Below, piece after piece: positions 1-10,229 of a stretch of 64,000 nt of DNA; position 1 is the first letter of the stretch; every line of letters begins with the position of its first letter. The DNA is from Nageia nagi. Taxonomy: Eukaryota > Pinophyta. The DNA lies in the NCBI GenBank assembly GCA_050084985.1, contig JBITNC010000001.1, positions 23,684,001-23,748,000 of the forward strand, read 5' to 3'. Below the pieces are notes generated by a model. The model ran no database searches and had not been told where the DNA came from. It worked only from the letters and a program-made list of their open reading frames with translations. A program made the translations under genes and the position numbers.

Positions 1-470
1 CGTCAATTCATAATCCCATACACCCCTCAACAAAATGGAGTTACTGAAAGAAAGAATCGCACCATTATGGAAATGGCAAGATGCATGTTGGGTAACCTTC
101 CTAGTTTCTTATGGGAGAAGCTGTTCACACTACTATTCACACCCTAAATAGGTGTCCTACTAAAGCAGTTGAAGGAAAAACTCCATATGAAGCATGGATA
201 GGAAAGAAACCTAACATCTCACACTTCAGGGTCTTTGGATATGATGCATTTGCCTTCATTACCTCAGAGAAAAGAAAGAAGCTAGACAAAAGATCAAAAA
301 AATGCATCTTTGTGGGGTATGATAATCAGCATAGAGGTTACAGGCTCTACTCCTCATCCCATAAAATAGTCTTTGTTTCTAGGGATGTCAAGTTCAATGA
401 ACTTCCTAAGGATACGACTTCTCATGCTGAGGTGTCTGATTCAAAAGATTCTATGCCTGCACCTAACTAG
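1..470 (+). pseudogene. copia integrase C-terminal part (broken)
   Basis: Frame 1 from base 1 reads the end of the integrase core, with the typical YTPQQNGVTERKN stretch that carries the catalytic glutamate. A single missing G near 108-112 moves the frame to frame 3, where the C-terminal region continues with NRCPTKAVEGKTPYEAW, FRVFGYDAF and the KCIFVGY and HRGYRLYS signatures of copia integrase. The frame ends at a TAG (468-470). The sister copy near 56.57 kb has tryptophan there (PNWLD), so this is a TGG-to-TAG nonsense change. Integrase would insert the cDNA into the nuclear genome; this copy cannot. Confidence 0.9.
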
Positions 471-1439
471 TTGGATGATCATGGAGGGAAGTCACCACAA
501 GAGCAAAATTCTCCAGCTCAGAGAATTACAAGAAGTATGACCTTGAATAAATCCTTATTTGCCAAAATTGATAATATGAATGAGCCATCAACATTCAAAG
601 AAGCTTCCAAGCAAGATTGTTGGATGGAAGCTATGAAAGTTGAGTACGAGGCACTCATGAAAAATGAAACTTGGGATTTGGTTCCTTATCCCAATGAGAA
701 AAATGTGATTGGAAATAAATGGATTTACAAGGTCAAGTACAATTCTGATGGAGAAGTTGAAAAATACAAAGCAAGGTTAGTGGCCAAAGGATTCGCTCAG
801 AAATATGGTATTGATTATGAGGAAACCTTTGCTCCTGTGGCCAAAATGCCTACTGTTAGGATAATTCTTGCTCTTTCTGCAGCTCAGGGATGGAAAGTTT
901 TCCAACTTGATGTCAAGAGTGCATTTCTTAATGGTGACTTGGATGTTGAAATCTACATGAATCAACCAGAAGGATTTATTCTAGAAGAAAAAGAGTCTCT
1001 TATGTGCAAGCTAAAGAAGTCTTTATATGGACTTAAACAAGCACCTAGAGCATGGTACAAGAAAATTTCAGGATTTTTTGCAGATATTGTTTTTTCCAAG
1101 TGCTTCTCTGACTCAGATCTCTATGTACTCAATCAAGGAAAAGACGTGGTCTTAATTCTCCTTTATGTGGATGATCTTCTCATAACAGGCAACAATATTG
1201 AAATCATCCAAGAGTGCATATCCAAACTGAAGGCAACATTTAAAATGACTGATCTAGGTCTATTGCATTACTATCTTGGAATGCAAGTATACCAACACAA
1301 AGATTGTACTTATCTTAGTCAATCTAAGTATATATCAGACATCTTGCAAAAGTTTGGAATGGAGGAGTGTAGATATGCTGCAATACCTATTTCTCCTGGA
1401 ATCGTTGTATCACTGAGCTTTAGATTCTCAGTTGGCTGA
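471..1439 (+). pseudogene. copia reverse transcriptase
   Basis: This continues the integrase frame after the TAG at 468-470. It covers the linker (QRITRSMTLNKSLFAK) and the RVT_2-type reverse transcriptase: WMEAMKVEYEAL, NKWIYKVKYNSDG, KARLVAKGFAQKYGIDYEETFAPVA (read in parts), FQLDVKSAFLNGDL with the first catalytic aspartate, LYGLKQAPRAWY, and the YVDD active site at 1164-1175. The domain is nearly full length and its catalytic residues are present. The frame is lost just before the RNase H domain: the last residues here (SLSFRFSVG) are a shifted reading of what the sister copy reads as SNSQLVDA. Confidence 0.93.
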
Positions 1440-2130
1440 TGCTATAGCTTATAGGCAATTGATCGGTAGTCTTCTGTATCTGACTATCTCTCATCCTGAT
1501 ATTGCCTTTACAGTGAATCTAATGGCACGATTCATGCAAAAACCATATGTTGAACACCTCAATGCTGTGAAGCAAATCTTGAGGTATGTGGCAGGGACAA
1601 AGGATCTTGCTCTTAAGTATTCCAAAGTGCCCTCAATTATTCTCTCAGGGTTCTCAGATTCTGATTATGGGGGAGATAGGGAAGACAGAAAATCAACCTC
1701 TGCATATGTGTTCAGCATTGGTTCAGGTGCTATCTCTTGGGCTTCCAAGAAGCAACCTACTATGACTCTTTCTACCATCGAAGCTGAATATCGAGCCATG
1801 TATGTTGCCACCCAAGAAGCTATTTGGCTAAGACATCTTCTGAACGAAATTGGGTATAAGCAAAATGGCCCATCTCTTATTTCTTCAGACAATCAATCGA
1901 CTATCTCTTTGGCTAAGAATCTTGTGTTGCATCAGAGAACCAAACATGTGGAAATCCAAGCCCATTTTATCAGGGAGAAGGTTCTAGATGACATCATACA
2001 CTTGGAGTATTATCCATCTACTGAAAACTCTACTGATCTATTCACCAAGCCCCTTCCTGAAGCTCAGTTTAGCAAGCTTAGGGATTCTCTCGGGTTGGTG
2101 AAGTTGCCCTCAAGGGGTAGTGAAGTTTGA
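1432..2130 (+). pseudogene. copia RNase H domain
   Basis: Frame 1 gives 232 residues of the copia RNase H and its preceding connection: LIGSLLYLTISHPDIAF, LRYVAGTKDLAL, then FSDSDYGGD (first Asp), STIEAEYRAM (Glu), SSDNQSTISLAKN (Asp), KHVEIQAHFIREKV and the C-terminal LFTKPLPEAQF. It ends at TGA 2128-2130, the natural end of copia pol. It overlaps the RT frame by 8 bases because of a one-base indel near 1430. The domain would degrade the RNA strand of the RNA-DNA hybrid. Its catalytic residues look intact, but it cannot be made as part of one polyprotein. Confidence 0.93.
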
Positions 2131-2202
2131 ACCTTTGTTAATGATGACATCTTCACCTCTAAGAGGCTCTTTTGTTGTTGTATAGCATGTGTTGATTATG
2201 AT

Positions 2203-2645
2203 ATACCTTCATGGTAAGTTTGCTCTACATGACAAACTTGTTGTACATTTTTATACCTCCGTGGTAAGTTTGCTCTGCATGACAAACTTGTTGTACATTT
2301 TATACCTCCGTGGTGAGTTTGCTCTGCGTGAGAAACTTGTTGTACAATTTTTGAGCATATAATTAATATACCTCCATGGTAAGTTTGCTCTACGTGATGA
2401 ACTTGTACATTCTATACCTCCATGGTGAGTTTGCTCTGCATGAGAAACTAGTTGTACAATTTTTATGCTCTATACCTCCGTGGTGAGTTTGCTCTGCGTG
2501 AGAAACTCGTTGTACAATATTTGAGCATATAATTAATATACCTTCATGGTAAGTTTGCTCTACGTGATGAACTTATTATACATTCTATACCTCCATGGTG
2601 AGTTTGCTCTACATGAGAAACTCGTTGTACAATTTTTATGCTCTA
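2203..2645 (+). repeat. tandem hairpin array, 8 units of about 46-66 bp
   Basis: Eight units start near 2204, 2254, 2303, 2369, 2415, 2473, 2539 and 2588 with TACCTYCRTGGT. Each holds an inverted repeat around the loop GCTCTRCRTGA: AAGTTT with AAACTT in units 1 and 2, GAGTTT with AAACTC in units 6 and 8, AAGTT with AACTT in units 4 and 7. Unit 3 has a G-T pair and unit 5 a mismatch at the outer position. Units 3-5 and 6-8 form a higher-order repeat of about 170 bp. The array lies between the pol stop and the polypurine tract, so it would be in the element's RNA. Its function is unknown. Confidence 0.88.
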
Positions 2646-3106
2646 TTAATAATCAACACATGTCTATATACAACAGGTGACTATGAGTGATGGCTTGGCA
2701 TCTCTGTGATGACTTATAGTGCACCATTAATCAGTTATTTATAAGATAGCATTATTTGATTCTCTTATTTGAATATATGATGCATCTAACTGATTTTGTT
2801 CATGAGTTACTTGTAGCATGCAGGATCTTCTTCAGAAATGCAGGTTACTCACCTTGTGAAAGCAAGCTCATGGAGACTCACATGTCAGTTTAAAGTTGAT
2901 CGACTACTATGAACAGTGAAACCAGTTGTGGTTAATGATTGTATTGTAAACCATTTTGTCAAATGGTAATGTAGTGAGTCTCATACTAGTTCTCAAAAAT
3001 ATTCTCAAATATGTAAATGTTCTCATCTCCACTTGTATCTCTATGGAGGAGAACTCTCTCTTACTCTCCCTCTTCTTTCTTCTATGCTCTATCCCAATAT
3101 TGCATT
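2646..3106 (+). other. copia 3' untranslated stretch
   Basis: There is no reading frame of note. It continues the element from the hairpin array to the polypurine tract. Parts recur at 58560-59006 in the sister element (for example AGTGCACCATTAATCA and GTATTGTAAACCATT), so it is element sequence and not host DNA. Confidence 0.8.
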
Positions 3107-3115
3107 AAGGGGGAG
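3107..3115 (+). other. polypurine tract of copia element
   Basis: AAGGGGGAG lies directly before the TGTTAG start of the LTR. This is the expected plus-strand primer site. The sister element has AAGGGAGAG at the same place (59007-59015). Confidence 0.88.
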
Positions 3116-3619
3116 TGTTAGAATTTGTAATGAAATATTGTGAATATCTAAACTCCTTGTAAGTTCAATTAATCACTTAAAGGATATGTAGATACCTTAA
3201 GGGATTAATTGAATTCTTTATTATGTGTGGACTTTGACCTAACCATGGGGTTAGTTGGTAGGTTAAAGTTAGGTCACACATTTATTGTAACCCTAACCTT
3301 ACCCTTGGGTTAAAGGGAGGTTAGGGAGGTGCTCTCAAGCTATAAATAGAGGGCCTCTCCTCTTGTAAACACATCTAAGTTTTGGAGTAAGATTACTCTA
3401 CTTGATTGTGTAGGAGAGAGCAAGAGAATAGTTGTAAGAGAGGCATAGATTGAGAATAGAGAACTAGTTGTAGATGTACTCCCAAGGAGGGAGGAACCAC
3501 ATTATATTGGTGTCATATTGTGTGAATGTGTTAGTAGCTTGTAGATGTTGCATGTTGAATGTGATTGAGCTTTCTATAGTCTTGGACCTTTGGGAATTAG
3601 AGTAGTGCTAATTCTCACA
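3116..3619 (+). repeat. 3' LTR of copia element (504 bp)
   Basis: It starts TGTTAGAAT right after the polypurine tract and ends ATTCTCACA, an imperfect inverted match to the start. The length fits the 502-505 bp LTRs of the sister element. It contains a TATA box at 3341 and a 50-nt imperfect palindrome at 3164-3213. The 3' boundary is inferred from the terminal inverted repeat and the length, because no second LTR is in the window. Confidence 0.8.
3341..3350 (+). promoter_or_regulatory. TATA box in copia LTR
   Basis: TATAAATAGA lies in the middle of the LTR, and the sister LTRs have TATAAATAGA at the matching place (near 54862 and 59239). This is the expected U3 promoter; transcription would start about 30 bp downstream. 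Confidence 0.75.
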
Positions 3620-3889
3620 ATGAGGTCAGTGGTTTTTTGAGGTAATCCTACATTTGGAGGTTGATTCTTTGATGTGACATCTTATGGTCCTTGAACTTAA
3701 CTACCACCATGCTTAGTAAATGTTACCATTAACAACTAGTGAATGCCTTGGGAAGTAGATCTATAGTAAATAAAGTATATATAAATACACATTTTTATTT
3801 ATTTAGAGGAAGGAAAATGATAAAATAAAAATAGTGAAGTATTTACACTCTACATATTTTGGTGGGTGTTATAGAATTACATGATAGTG
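3620..3889. other. no recognised gene
   Basis: AT-rich sequence between the copia LTR end and the C-terminal end of the Tat-type integrase. I see no reading frame or LTR boundary. The 3' LTR expected for the minus-strand Tat element was not found here, so that element is probably truncated at this side. Confidence 0.5.
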
Positions 3890-5039
3890 TTTTAAATAGA
3901 TCCCATTCATTGGTATCGATAATTCCCAAGATCTGATAATATCTTAAAGTTTGAATGAATTGTACTGTAAGACCTGAATGATGATATAAGGCTCATTCCA
4001 TAAGGAATAAAATTTTTGATGTTTCCCAAGATTTGCTCTATCTTCATCCCATTTGAGGACTATATCGCCAACTTCAAACTTCACTCAAGAATACTTCTTT
4101 ATTAAACCATTTTTTAACAATATGTTGTCATTGCTAGAAGGCCTGATATGCTTTGTTCTTGTCTTCTTCTAACTTCATAAACTAAATGAATCTTACTTGC
4201 AATGACTTGAACTCATATTCTTCTAACCTTTGTAGGATTTTTAATGTAGGTAACTCAAGATGAATTGGCAATACTAATCTTTTACCATATACTAATGCAT
4301 AGGAAAATGTTTTAACAACTGATTTGACACTGATCCTATCTACCCATAATGCATAGTCTAGTTATGTATGCCACTATCTAGGATTTCCTTCAATTATCCT
4401 TTTGATGATCTAAGTTAAGTTTTTATTTGTTGATTCTGCTAACCCATTCCCTTATGGGTAATAGTTTGAAGAGAAAATCTAGTAGATTTTTTACTCAGCA
4501 ATACATTTTGATAAATTGACTCCAATAAATGCATGGCCATTGTCTAACATAATAGTCTATGGGATTCCAAAGTGAGTAATTAATCTCTTGACCATCTCAA
4601 TTACTGCCTTTCGATCTACACTCTTACATGGCATAGCTTCTGACCATTTTGTGAAGTAGCCTATTGCAATTAGAATAAACTTGTGGCCTATTGAAGAATT
4701 TATATTTATAACACTAATGAAGTCTAGACCCCATTGTTGGAAAGGTTCTTCAATGACCATAGGTTTGATAGGCATTGCAGCTTGTCTTCTTTTTCCCACA
4801 TATTTGTTGCATTTGTCACACTCTCAGGCTATCTTGAATGAATATTGAAACATAGTAGGCCAATAATAACTTGCTTGCAATATTTTTTTTGTTATAGTAG
4901 GGCTATTATAATTTCCTCTAGATAATCCATAATGTAATTCATATAAAATTCTCTGGGCTTCATCTCGAGTGACACATCTTAATAGGGTTTGATCGAAATT
5001 CTTATTGTAAAGATAATCATCTATCATCATAAACTTCAA
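3890..5039 (-). pseudogene. Tat-type integrase
   Basis: From 5039 down: a zinc-binding region (ELHYGLSRGNY, ILQASYYWPTMFQYSF; the histidine and first cysteine positions are partly lost), then at 4799-4557 the start of the catalytic core (WGLDFISVININSS, FTKWSEAMPCKSVD, RLITHFGIP). Past 4557 the same strand gives the second aspartate region (TIMLDNGHAFIG), a degraded NYYP..GNGLAEST stretch with the catalytic glutamate, and near 4080-3960 a C-terminal GDIVLKWDEDRANLGKHQKF and LWNEPYIII region of GPY/F type. At least ten stops interrupt it. The DDE residues can still be placed. Confidence 0.85.
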
Positions 5040-5139
5040 TGCTTATAACCTGAATCTTTTTCTTTGAATCCTATCTAAAGATTCAAGATATTTTTCAATT
5101 CTAAAATAAAAAATAAATTGCTTTATCCAATCACTCTCT

Positions 5140-5600
5140 TGATTAATATGCTCTTTCATCTTCAATTATGGTGATCATGTATGCAACCTTTGTTATATTT
5201 TCATATAGGGCTCTTCCCCTTATAAGCTTGGTTTGTTTGATTTCTACATCATACTCTGTTATTATTATGCTTAAATTAACTTTTCTTTCATCCAATTCTC
5301 CTTGGATAACATAATTTCTTACATCTAGGTGAATGGTATATACAAGGATCTTGTTATGGGACACATAATGCTTAAAAGTTTTAAGTCCTATCATAATAGA
5401 GAACACTTGCTTTTCAATAAATGTATAATTTACCTAATTTTTATGCAGTGTCTAGCTATAAAAGGTAATAGTATGTTCCTCCTTTCGATCATCCTTCTAT
5501 GTTGATATGACTGCAATGCTCTTCTATTTTCCATAAGCATACATGATAAAATATTTGAAAAAATATTAATTTTTCAAAACTAGAGATTCTGTTATAGCCT
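5140..5600 (-). pseudogene. Ty3 RNase H (second RNase H of the element)
   Basis: Minus strand: FIMYAYGK, then ISTKDD-like broken residues, IEKQVFSIMIGLKTFKHYVSHNKILVYT and ITEYDVEIKQTKLIRGRAL. The FKHYV..HNKILVYT block corresponds to the usual HYLLGH.F.V.TDH block, but the aspartate is not conserved. The C-terminal YDVEIKQTKLIRGRAL is characteristic of Tat-lineage RNase H. The longest open piece is 5406-5143. In Tat-type elements this resident RNase H is often degenerate next to a second, active-looking copy, and that is what is seen here. Confidence 0.8.
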
Positions 5601-6460
5601 TTTTGATATCATGAAAAGCTTGCTTTGCTTGTTGTGACTAGGAGAAATGTGCATCTTTTTTTAGCATTACTGTGAATGGAGAAACAATATGAGAAAAACC
5701 ACTAATAAATTTTTTAACAAAATTTATTTAACTAAGAAAGGATTGCAAGGCCTTCTTATTTTAAGGTATAGATAAAGCATTAATAGCTTTCACTCTATCT
5801 GGATTAATTGCCGACCTTTGCTTTGCAATAATGTGGCCAAACAATTTTCCTTGGTTAACCATAAAAATAAACTTTTTGAGATTAAATGATCTTTTTTGCT
5901 ATTAGAAAACACAATAATGTCATCCAAGTAAATAAGGATTATCTTATTTATTAGCTCACCAAATGCATGGTTCATAGCTCTTTGAAAAGTAGCCCCAACA
6001 TTGGAGAGAGCAAAAGGCATTCTCTAAAATGCAAATGTACCCCACTTTGTTGTAAAAAAAGTTTTATATTTATCCTAATCCTTTACCCAAATTTGATTGA
6101 ATCCTAAATAGCCATCAATCATAAAAAAGCAACATGCTTCAACTACTATTTATAGGATCTACTCCATAGGAGGAGAGGATAGTTTTCTTTAAGGGACACT
6201 TGATTAAGATTTTTGAAATCTACACATAGTCTAATTTCTCCATTCTTTTTCCTTACTGGTACTAAATTTGCTACCCAAGAAGAATTCTTGATAGCATAAA
6301 TAATTATAGCATCTAGGAGTTTTAGCAACTCCTATTTCATGGCTTCTTCTATCCTTGGGTTTATAGGCTTAAGTTCAATGGTGTGTTGGATCACATTCTT
6401 ATCATATGTCTTTAGATCATCATAAGTCCAGGCAATTACCTTGGTAAACTCATGATAAAT
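5600..6460 (-). pseudogene. Tat-type reverse transcriptase
   Basis: The N-terminal part (about 6460-6146) reads VIAWTYDDLKTYDKNVIQHT, then WVANLVPVRKKNGEIRLCVD and FKNLNQVSLKENYPL. The palm continues at 6020-5790 with MPFALSNVGATFQRAMNHAF and the active site IYLDDIIVFS. The thumb region (KKALQSFLS, FISGFSHIVSPFTVMLKKD, QQAKQAFHDIKKAITES) runs down to about 5600. The YLDD aspartates are present; the piece between 6146 and 6020, including the first catalytic aspartate, is damaged. There are several in-frame stops and at least one frameshift. Confidence 0.9.
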
Positions 6461-6804
6461 CTAAAGTACCATCTTTTTTTCTTCCTCAGAGCACTCTGAT
6501 CCAACTTTTATGCATTTTTTAGGCTCAACTTTTAGCTCAATATTGCTTTGATTTCAAATAGCCAACATTTTAGCTCTTTGAATATCTTCTAAATCAAATA
6601 ATCATTCAAAGAAAAGCAAACCTTTGGGTACAACATTATTTCTAAGTTGTATAACATCTGATTCTTAAAAATAATTAGGTAGTTCTGTAACACCAAAGGT
6701 GTGATCTATTGCTTCATCTATAAAAATATTCATAATATGTTCATCGAAATCAATTACCTACCAAAACTTTGTAGTTTCAGGCACAAATGCTCTACATCAA
6801 AATT

Positions 6805-7280
6805 TGACTCCACAACTACATCTTTTATGATGAGCAAGGTTAAAATGTGCTCCTTCGCTAGCAAGTGCATCAATAATTTGATTAAATCTTCTAGGAATAG
6901 AGATAAAATTTATAGCTAAAAAGGAATCTAATAGATCCCATACACTATTCTTGTATGTCTTCAGATAGTGATACCTTGCACTTATTTTATTTCTAACTTG
7001 ATTTACAATTAGCTCATAGTCACAATGGACTCCTAGTCATTTGATGCCTATGCTAATAGCTTTAGATAACCCTAGACATGAAGCTTCATATTCAACAACA
7101 TTATTATTACTAGTCCATGTGAATTTAAAAGAAAACCTTCTCATGTGTCCTTTGGGTGACTTAAATACAATACCAGCTCCACATTCATGTTTACATATGG
7201 CTCCATCAAAGTACATCATCCATACTTCATGTTCCTTTTTAGTTGAGATTGAGATTTTCTATACATTTTCATACAAATAA
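6805..7280 (-). pseudogene. additional RNase H (aRNH-like) between protease and RT
   Basis: One minus-strand frame from 7280 to about 6805, with only two internal stops (near 7259 and 7037), gives a complete RNase H1-like fold order: MYFDGAICKHECGAGIVF (first Asp), NNVVEYEASCLGL (Glu), GVHCDYELIVNQVRNKI (Asp), and IPRRFNQIIDALASEGA (last Asp). All four catalytic acidic positions are kept although the Ty3 RNase H downstream of RT is eroded. It lies upstream of RT, whereas the textbook Tat order puts it after the RT-linked RNase H. I recall similar PR-aRNH-RT polyproteins from other plants, so the order is probably a lineage trait and not a rearrangement. Confidence 0.85.
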
Positions 7281-7439
7281 TAGTTACCCATGCCAATATC
7301 AATGAATTGATAATTAAGGTCATTTACTAAAAAAATATTTATGGTTAATAATGATTCCATGAGTGGATCCCTTTCAAATGTTTCTACTTGCTCAAGGTCA
7401 TTCATAAAGTTTTGCTCAAAGATATTTTTGAGATGAACA

Positions 7440-8030
7440 TTCTTAGTACCTTCATTTGGAATTTTGACATGCTTATTCTCAAAAGGAAGTAGGAGGTGCA
7501 TATAATCTAAGGTTAAATACCCTCACAACTGAGCAGTGGATTTTCTTGATAAGCAAATTCCAAATAGAGGTGGAAAATCAACTACAATTATATCTTGAAT
7601 GACACAAATGTCAGGGAATGCATTCAAAGTTATAGAAACTCCTTTAACACTACCAATCACATCTATAGGGGCAGAATCTAATTGTATGACTCTATTTATG
7701 CATTAAATTATATATAATTTTATCTTATTTGCAACAACTTTGGGAATAACAGTAATGGCAACTCTAGTATCGATCATACAATTTTGAACTATCCAACCTT
7801 CTAATCTAAGGGATAGATAAAAAGTTGGAGGTATTCTTATACCTATAGGAGCTGGAAGGACATCATCAATATTTGCAAATACTATATTATCCTCATTTAC
7901 CCTTTTGTTACTATTCTTAAGCTTCAAAGCTTCTTGCAAAAGGTTAGTTTGACCTAGAATCTTCAATGCATCAAATATTGTCATTTTAGAAGGTGTTCTT
8001 TTTAATTCTTCCATAATATTATATGGAACA
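7440..8030 (-). pseudogene. Tat-type aspartic protease region
   Basis: The open piece 8014-7703 reads KMTIFDALKILGQTNLLQEAL, then NIVFANIDDVLPAPIGIRIPP and CMIDTRVAITVIPK, the last corresponding to the D(T/S/N)G active-site turn with DTR in place of D-x-G. Further down the strand, IDVIGSVKGVSITLNAFPDI, VVDFPPLFGICLSRK and GYLTLDYMHLLLPFENKHV complete the domain as in Tat-like elements. The loss of the glycine, plus stops, makes it inactive. It follows gag and precedes the aRNH. Confidence 0.78.
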
Positions 8031-9688
8031 TAAGAGGTTGACTTACTTATTTCTACAAGTTAGTATGATATGAATTACTGAGTAGCCTTCTCCTTATGAT
8101 GTTCACTTATGAAAGGAGACCTTAATGAAGCATGTCTTTCTTTTTTTGAAACATCATTTTTGTTTTGAGTAGGGTTTCTTACAATAAGAGCAAGATTATC
8201 TAGGCCTTGTGAAACTTAACCTGAATAGTTTGGAAGTTGATTTACTTGATTCTATGGTTGAGACATAGAGGCCTTAACTCTTTTTGGATTAGGTTGAGTT
8301 GGAATGATTTGCAAATTTTGCAAAATAATTTGGGCTTGCTATGGGGCTACTCAAGTAGAAGCTCTATTTGAACATAGTTGATTTATTCTCTAGCATAACC
8401 TAGTACCAAAAAATTAACCATGGTAAGATCTATAGTAGGGTTTGAAGTAGGTTCTACCATTTGGTTAGAAGGTAAGCCCAAATGTTGATGTTGATACATG
8501 GGACATGACTCTAGAAAACATGGAGTTGAATAAGTAGGATAACATTCTATAATACTCAAAGCATCACTTTTTATAGAACTAACCATTAGTGCATTTTCTA
8601 TAGCTTTAGAAACAAGTGGTTATTCTAGTAGATTGTTTCTAGGTTGAAATATTTCCTGATACTGGTTATCATATCTCCTATAATTGAAGCCTTGATTCTA
8701 CCTCTCTTGTAAAATGAGCTTATTTTTTAGGTTCTTAGTAGTTATCTCCAGTTGCCTTATCCTCTTTTCCATTTATGAGTTAGAACCAGTATTTGTACTT
8801 ATAGAAGCAAGAGTTGATAACACTAGAACTTGATCCTGAGTGTGAGGTCTAGGAGGAGGAGATAAGGCTAATATTTTAGGGTGAGAAATATATAATGGAG
8901 CTTATTTTGGAGGTATATTAGGAAATAAGGGCATAATAGATCTAGGATACATATTTCTAGAAGATATCAAGGTATGTTCAATAGTTTTAGCTATCTGATA
9001 GATATCTAGAAAAATATCACCTAACATAACAATCAATACATTAAGGTCTAGGAGAAATGATTTCCTATAATATACCAAGGCTTAAGCTTTTGTTAGCGTA
9101 ATTCTTATTGGAATGGACTTCCATGTTTTCTTAAATCTTAAATTAAAATCATCTATAGAATCATGGGGATATCTTTTGATACATGCTATGAGGCTTAGAA
9201 AGGTGCTATCATCACCATCTTTAGAAATCTCTTGATAAGAACTTGACACAAGTCTTTCCATCTATTTATGGATTAAGGGGTGAGAGTTCTAAACCATTCA
9301 ACAAATTTTCCTTCAAAAAAATGTGACAATAGTCTCATCATGATAGTTTCATCATTGATATCAAAGCTTCAACAAATCTCTTGATAAGAGCTTGATACCA
9401 CTCTCTCCATGTATTTATGGATTAAGGGGTGAGAGTTCTAAACCATTCAATAACTTTTCTTTCCAAAGAATATGACAACAATCTCATCATATTAGTTTCA
9501 TCATTGATATCAAAGCTAGGATCCAGTAAAGATACATCTTGATAATGTTCATAAGGCATTTTTTTTGACCCATTATATTTAGAAAAAACTTTAAATGCCA
9601 CTTGGGGAATAGCCGAAGAATTAGTAGGGACTTCTAAGGGATGACTATTACTACAATTAGAAAAATCCACAAGGGTAGGTTGAGCCAT
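8015..9688 (-). pseudogene. Tat-type gag (degenerate)
   Basis: The start codon at 9688 begins 88 residues: MAQPTLVDFSNCSNSHP, then FKVFSKYNGSKKMPYEHYQD and LLSYSLERKVIEWFRTLTP, the last matching the retrotransposon gag motif in which an alanine-like position precedes WF..L. Beyond the stop at 9422, TWREWYQALIKRF continues the domain. The rest, down to the protease, is too broken to read as one protein. A 149-bp tandem duplication (9225-9522) lies inside it and destroys the frame. I saw no zinc knuckle. Confidence 0.72.
9225..9522. repeat. 149-bp tandem duplication inside gag
   Basis: The stretch beginning AAATCTCTTGATAAG at 9225 starts again at 9374, and both units carry GGATTAAGGGGTGAGAG and TCATTGATATCAAAGC. 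The offset is 149 bp, not a multiple of three, so it shifts the frame. The units differ at scattered bases, so the event is not recent. Confidence 0.88.
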
Positions 9689-10229
9689 ATTTGGACCACT
9701 TGTATGAGGTGAAGGATTTTTTTAGATAGATTCATATACAGCTATTAATGGGACAACTCTTAAAGGAATTTGAGAAGACAAAATCTGATAAATCTTTTGG
9801 CTAGTCCTCCTTTAAGGAATTGACAACTCTTAAAATCTAGTCTATCTTAAATATGTTTTGGCACTGTTCAAGTAAATCTATATTTTGGAGATGCCAGGGT
9901 TCAAAATATTGATTGGTTTGACAACATAATTGCCAATAAGGGTAAATAAACCTTATAATCTTTAAAGTAGAAAGTGATAGCTTACCAAACATAGCTATCT
10001 AGCCTATTCATGCCCATAAAATAATATGGATTTTTGTTTGTGTCCCATTAGGCATGCCAAAAAAGAACTTTTCTACTATTGATTAGTATAATGTAACCTT
10101 AAGGTTTGGTCTAGTGTAATTCTCCATTGCTTGCAACATTAGCTTGAAAGAGCAGAAATGGGGGGACAGTGCACTCATTGGGGTTTTCTACTCAATCTCT
10201 AGGTCATAGGTCAGTTCCTATTTATGAAA

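Larger units (their letters stand above)
1..3619 (+). mobile_element. Ty1/copia retrotransposon, 3' half with 3' LTR
   Basis: The order integrase C-terminus, reverse transcriptase, RNase H, long untranslated region, polypurine tract, LTR is that of a Ty1/copia element; the 5' LTR, gag, protease and integrase core lie outside the window. The proteins are close relatives of the copia at 54642-59520: the two share integrase C-terminal, RT and RNase H motifs and have LTRs of nearly equal length (504 against about 505 bp). The pol frame is broken by a one-base loss near 110, a stop at 468-470 and a frameshift near 1430, so it is inactive. The target duplication cannot be tested because the 5' end is missing. 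Confidence 0.93.
3890..9700 (-). mobile_element. Tat-type Ty3/gypsy retrotransposon (degenerate)
   Basis: Reading the minus strand from about 9.69 kb down to 3.9 kb gives gag, protease, an extra RNase H (aRNH-like), RT, RNase H and integrase, all heavily broken by stops and frameshifts. The protease linker (VVDFPPLFGI, GYLTLDYMHLLLPF), the RNase H tail (EYDVEIKQTKLIRGRAL) and the integrase tail (GDIVLKWDEDRANLGKHQKF) are of the kind found in Tat/Ogre-like plant elements. No LTR pair could be defined; a TATA-like site at 10612 on the minus strand may belong to the 5' LTR. The element is old and cannot be active. Confidence 0.88.

Noticed and set aside
2203-2645. CRISPR-like array
   Set aside because: Units are directly adjacent, without unique spacers, lie in a plant retrotransposon, and vary in length and sequence.
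3116-3734. Alternative LTR end at 3734 (AACA)
   Set aside because: TAACA there also mirrors the TGTTA start, but the resulting 619 bp disagrees with the 502-505 bp LTRs of the sister element, while the end at 3619 agrees.
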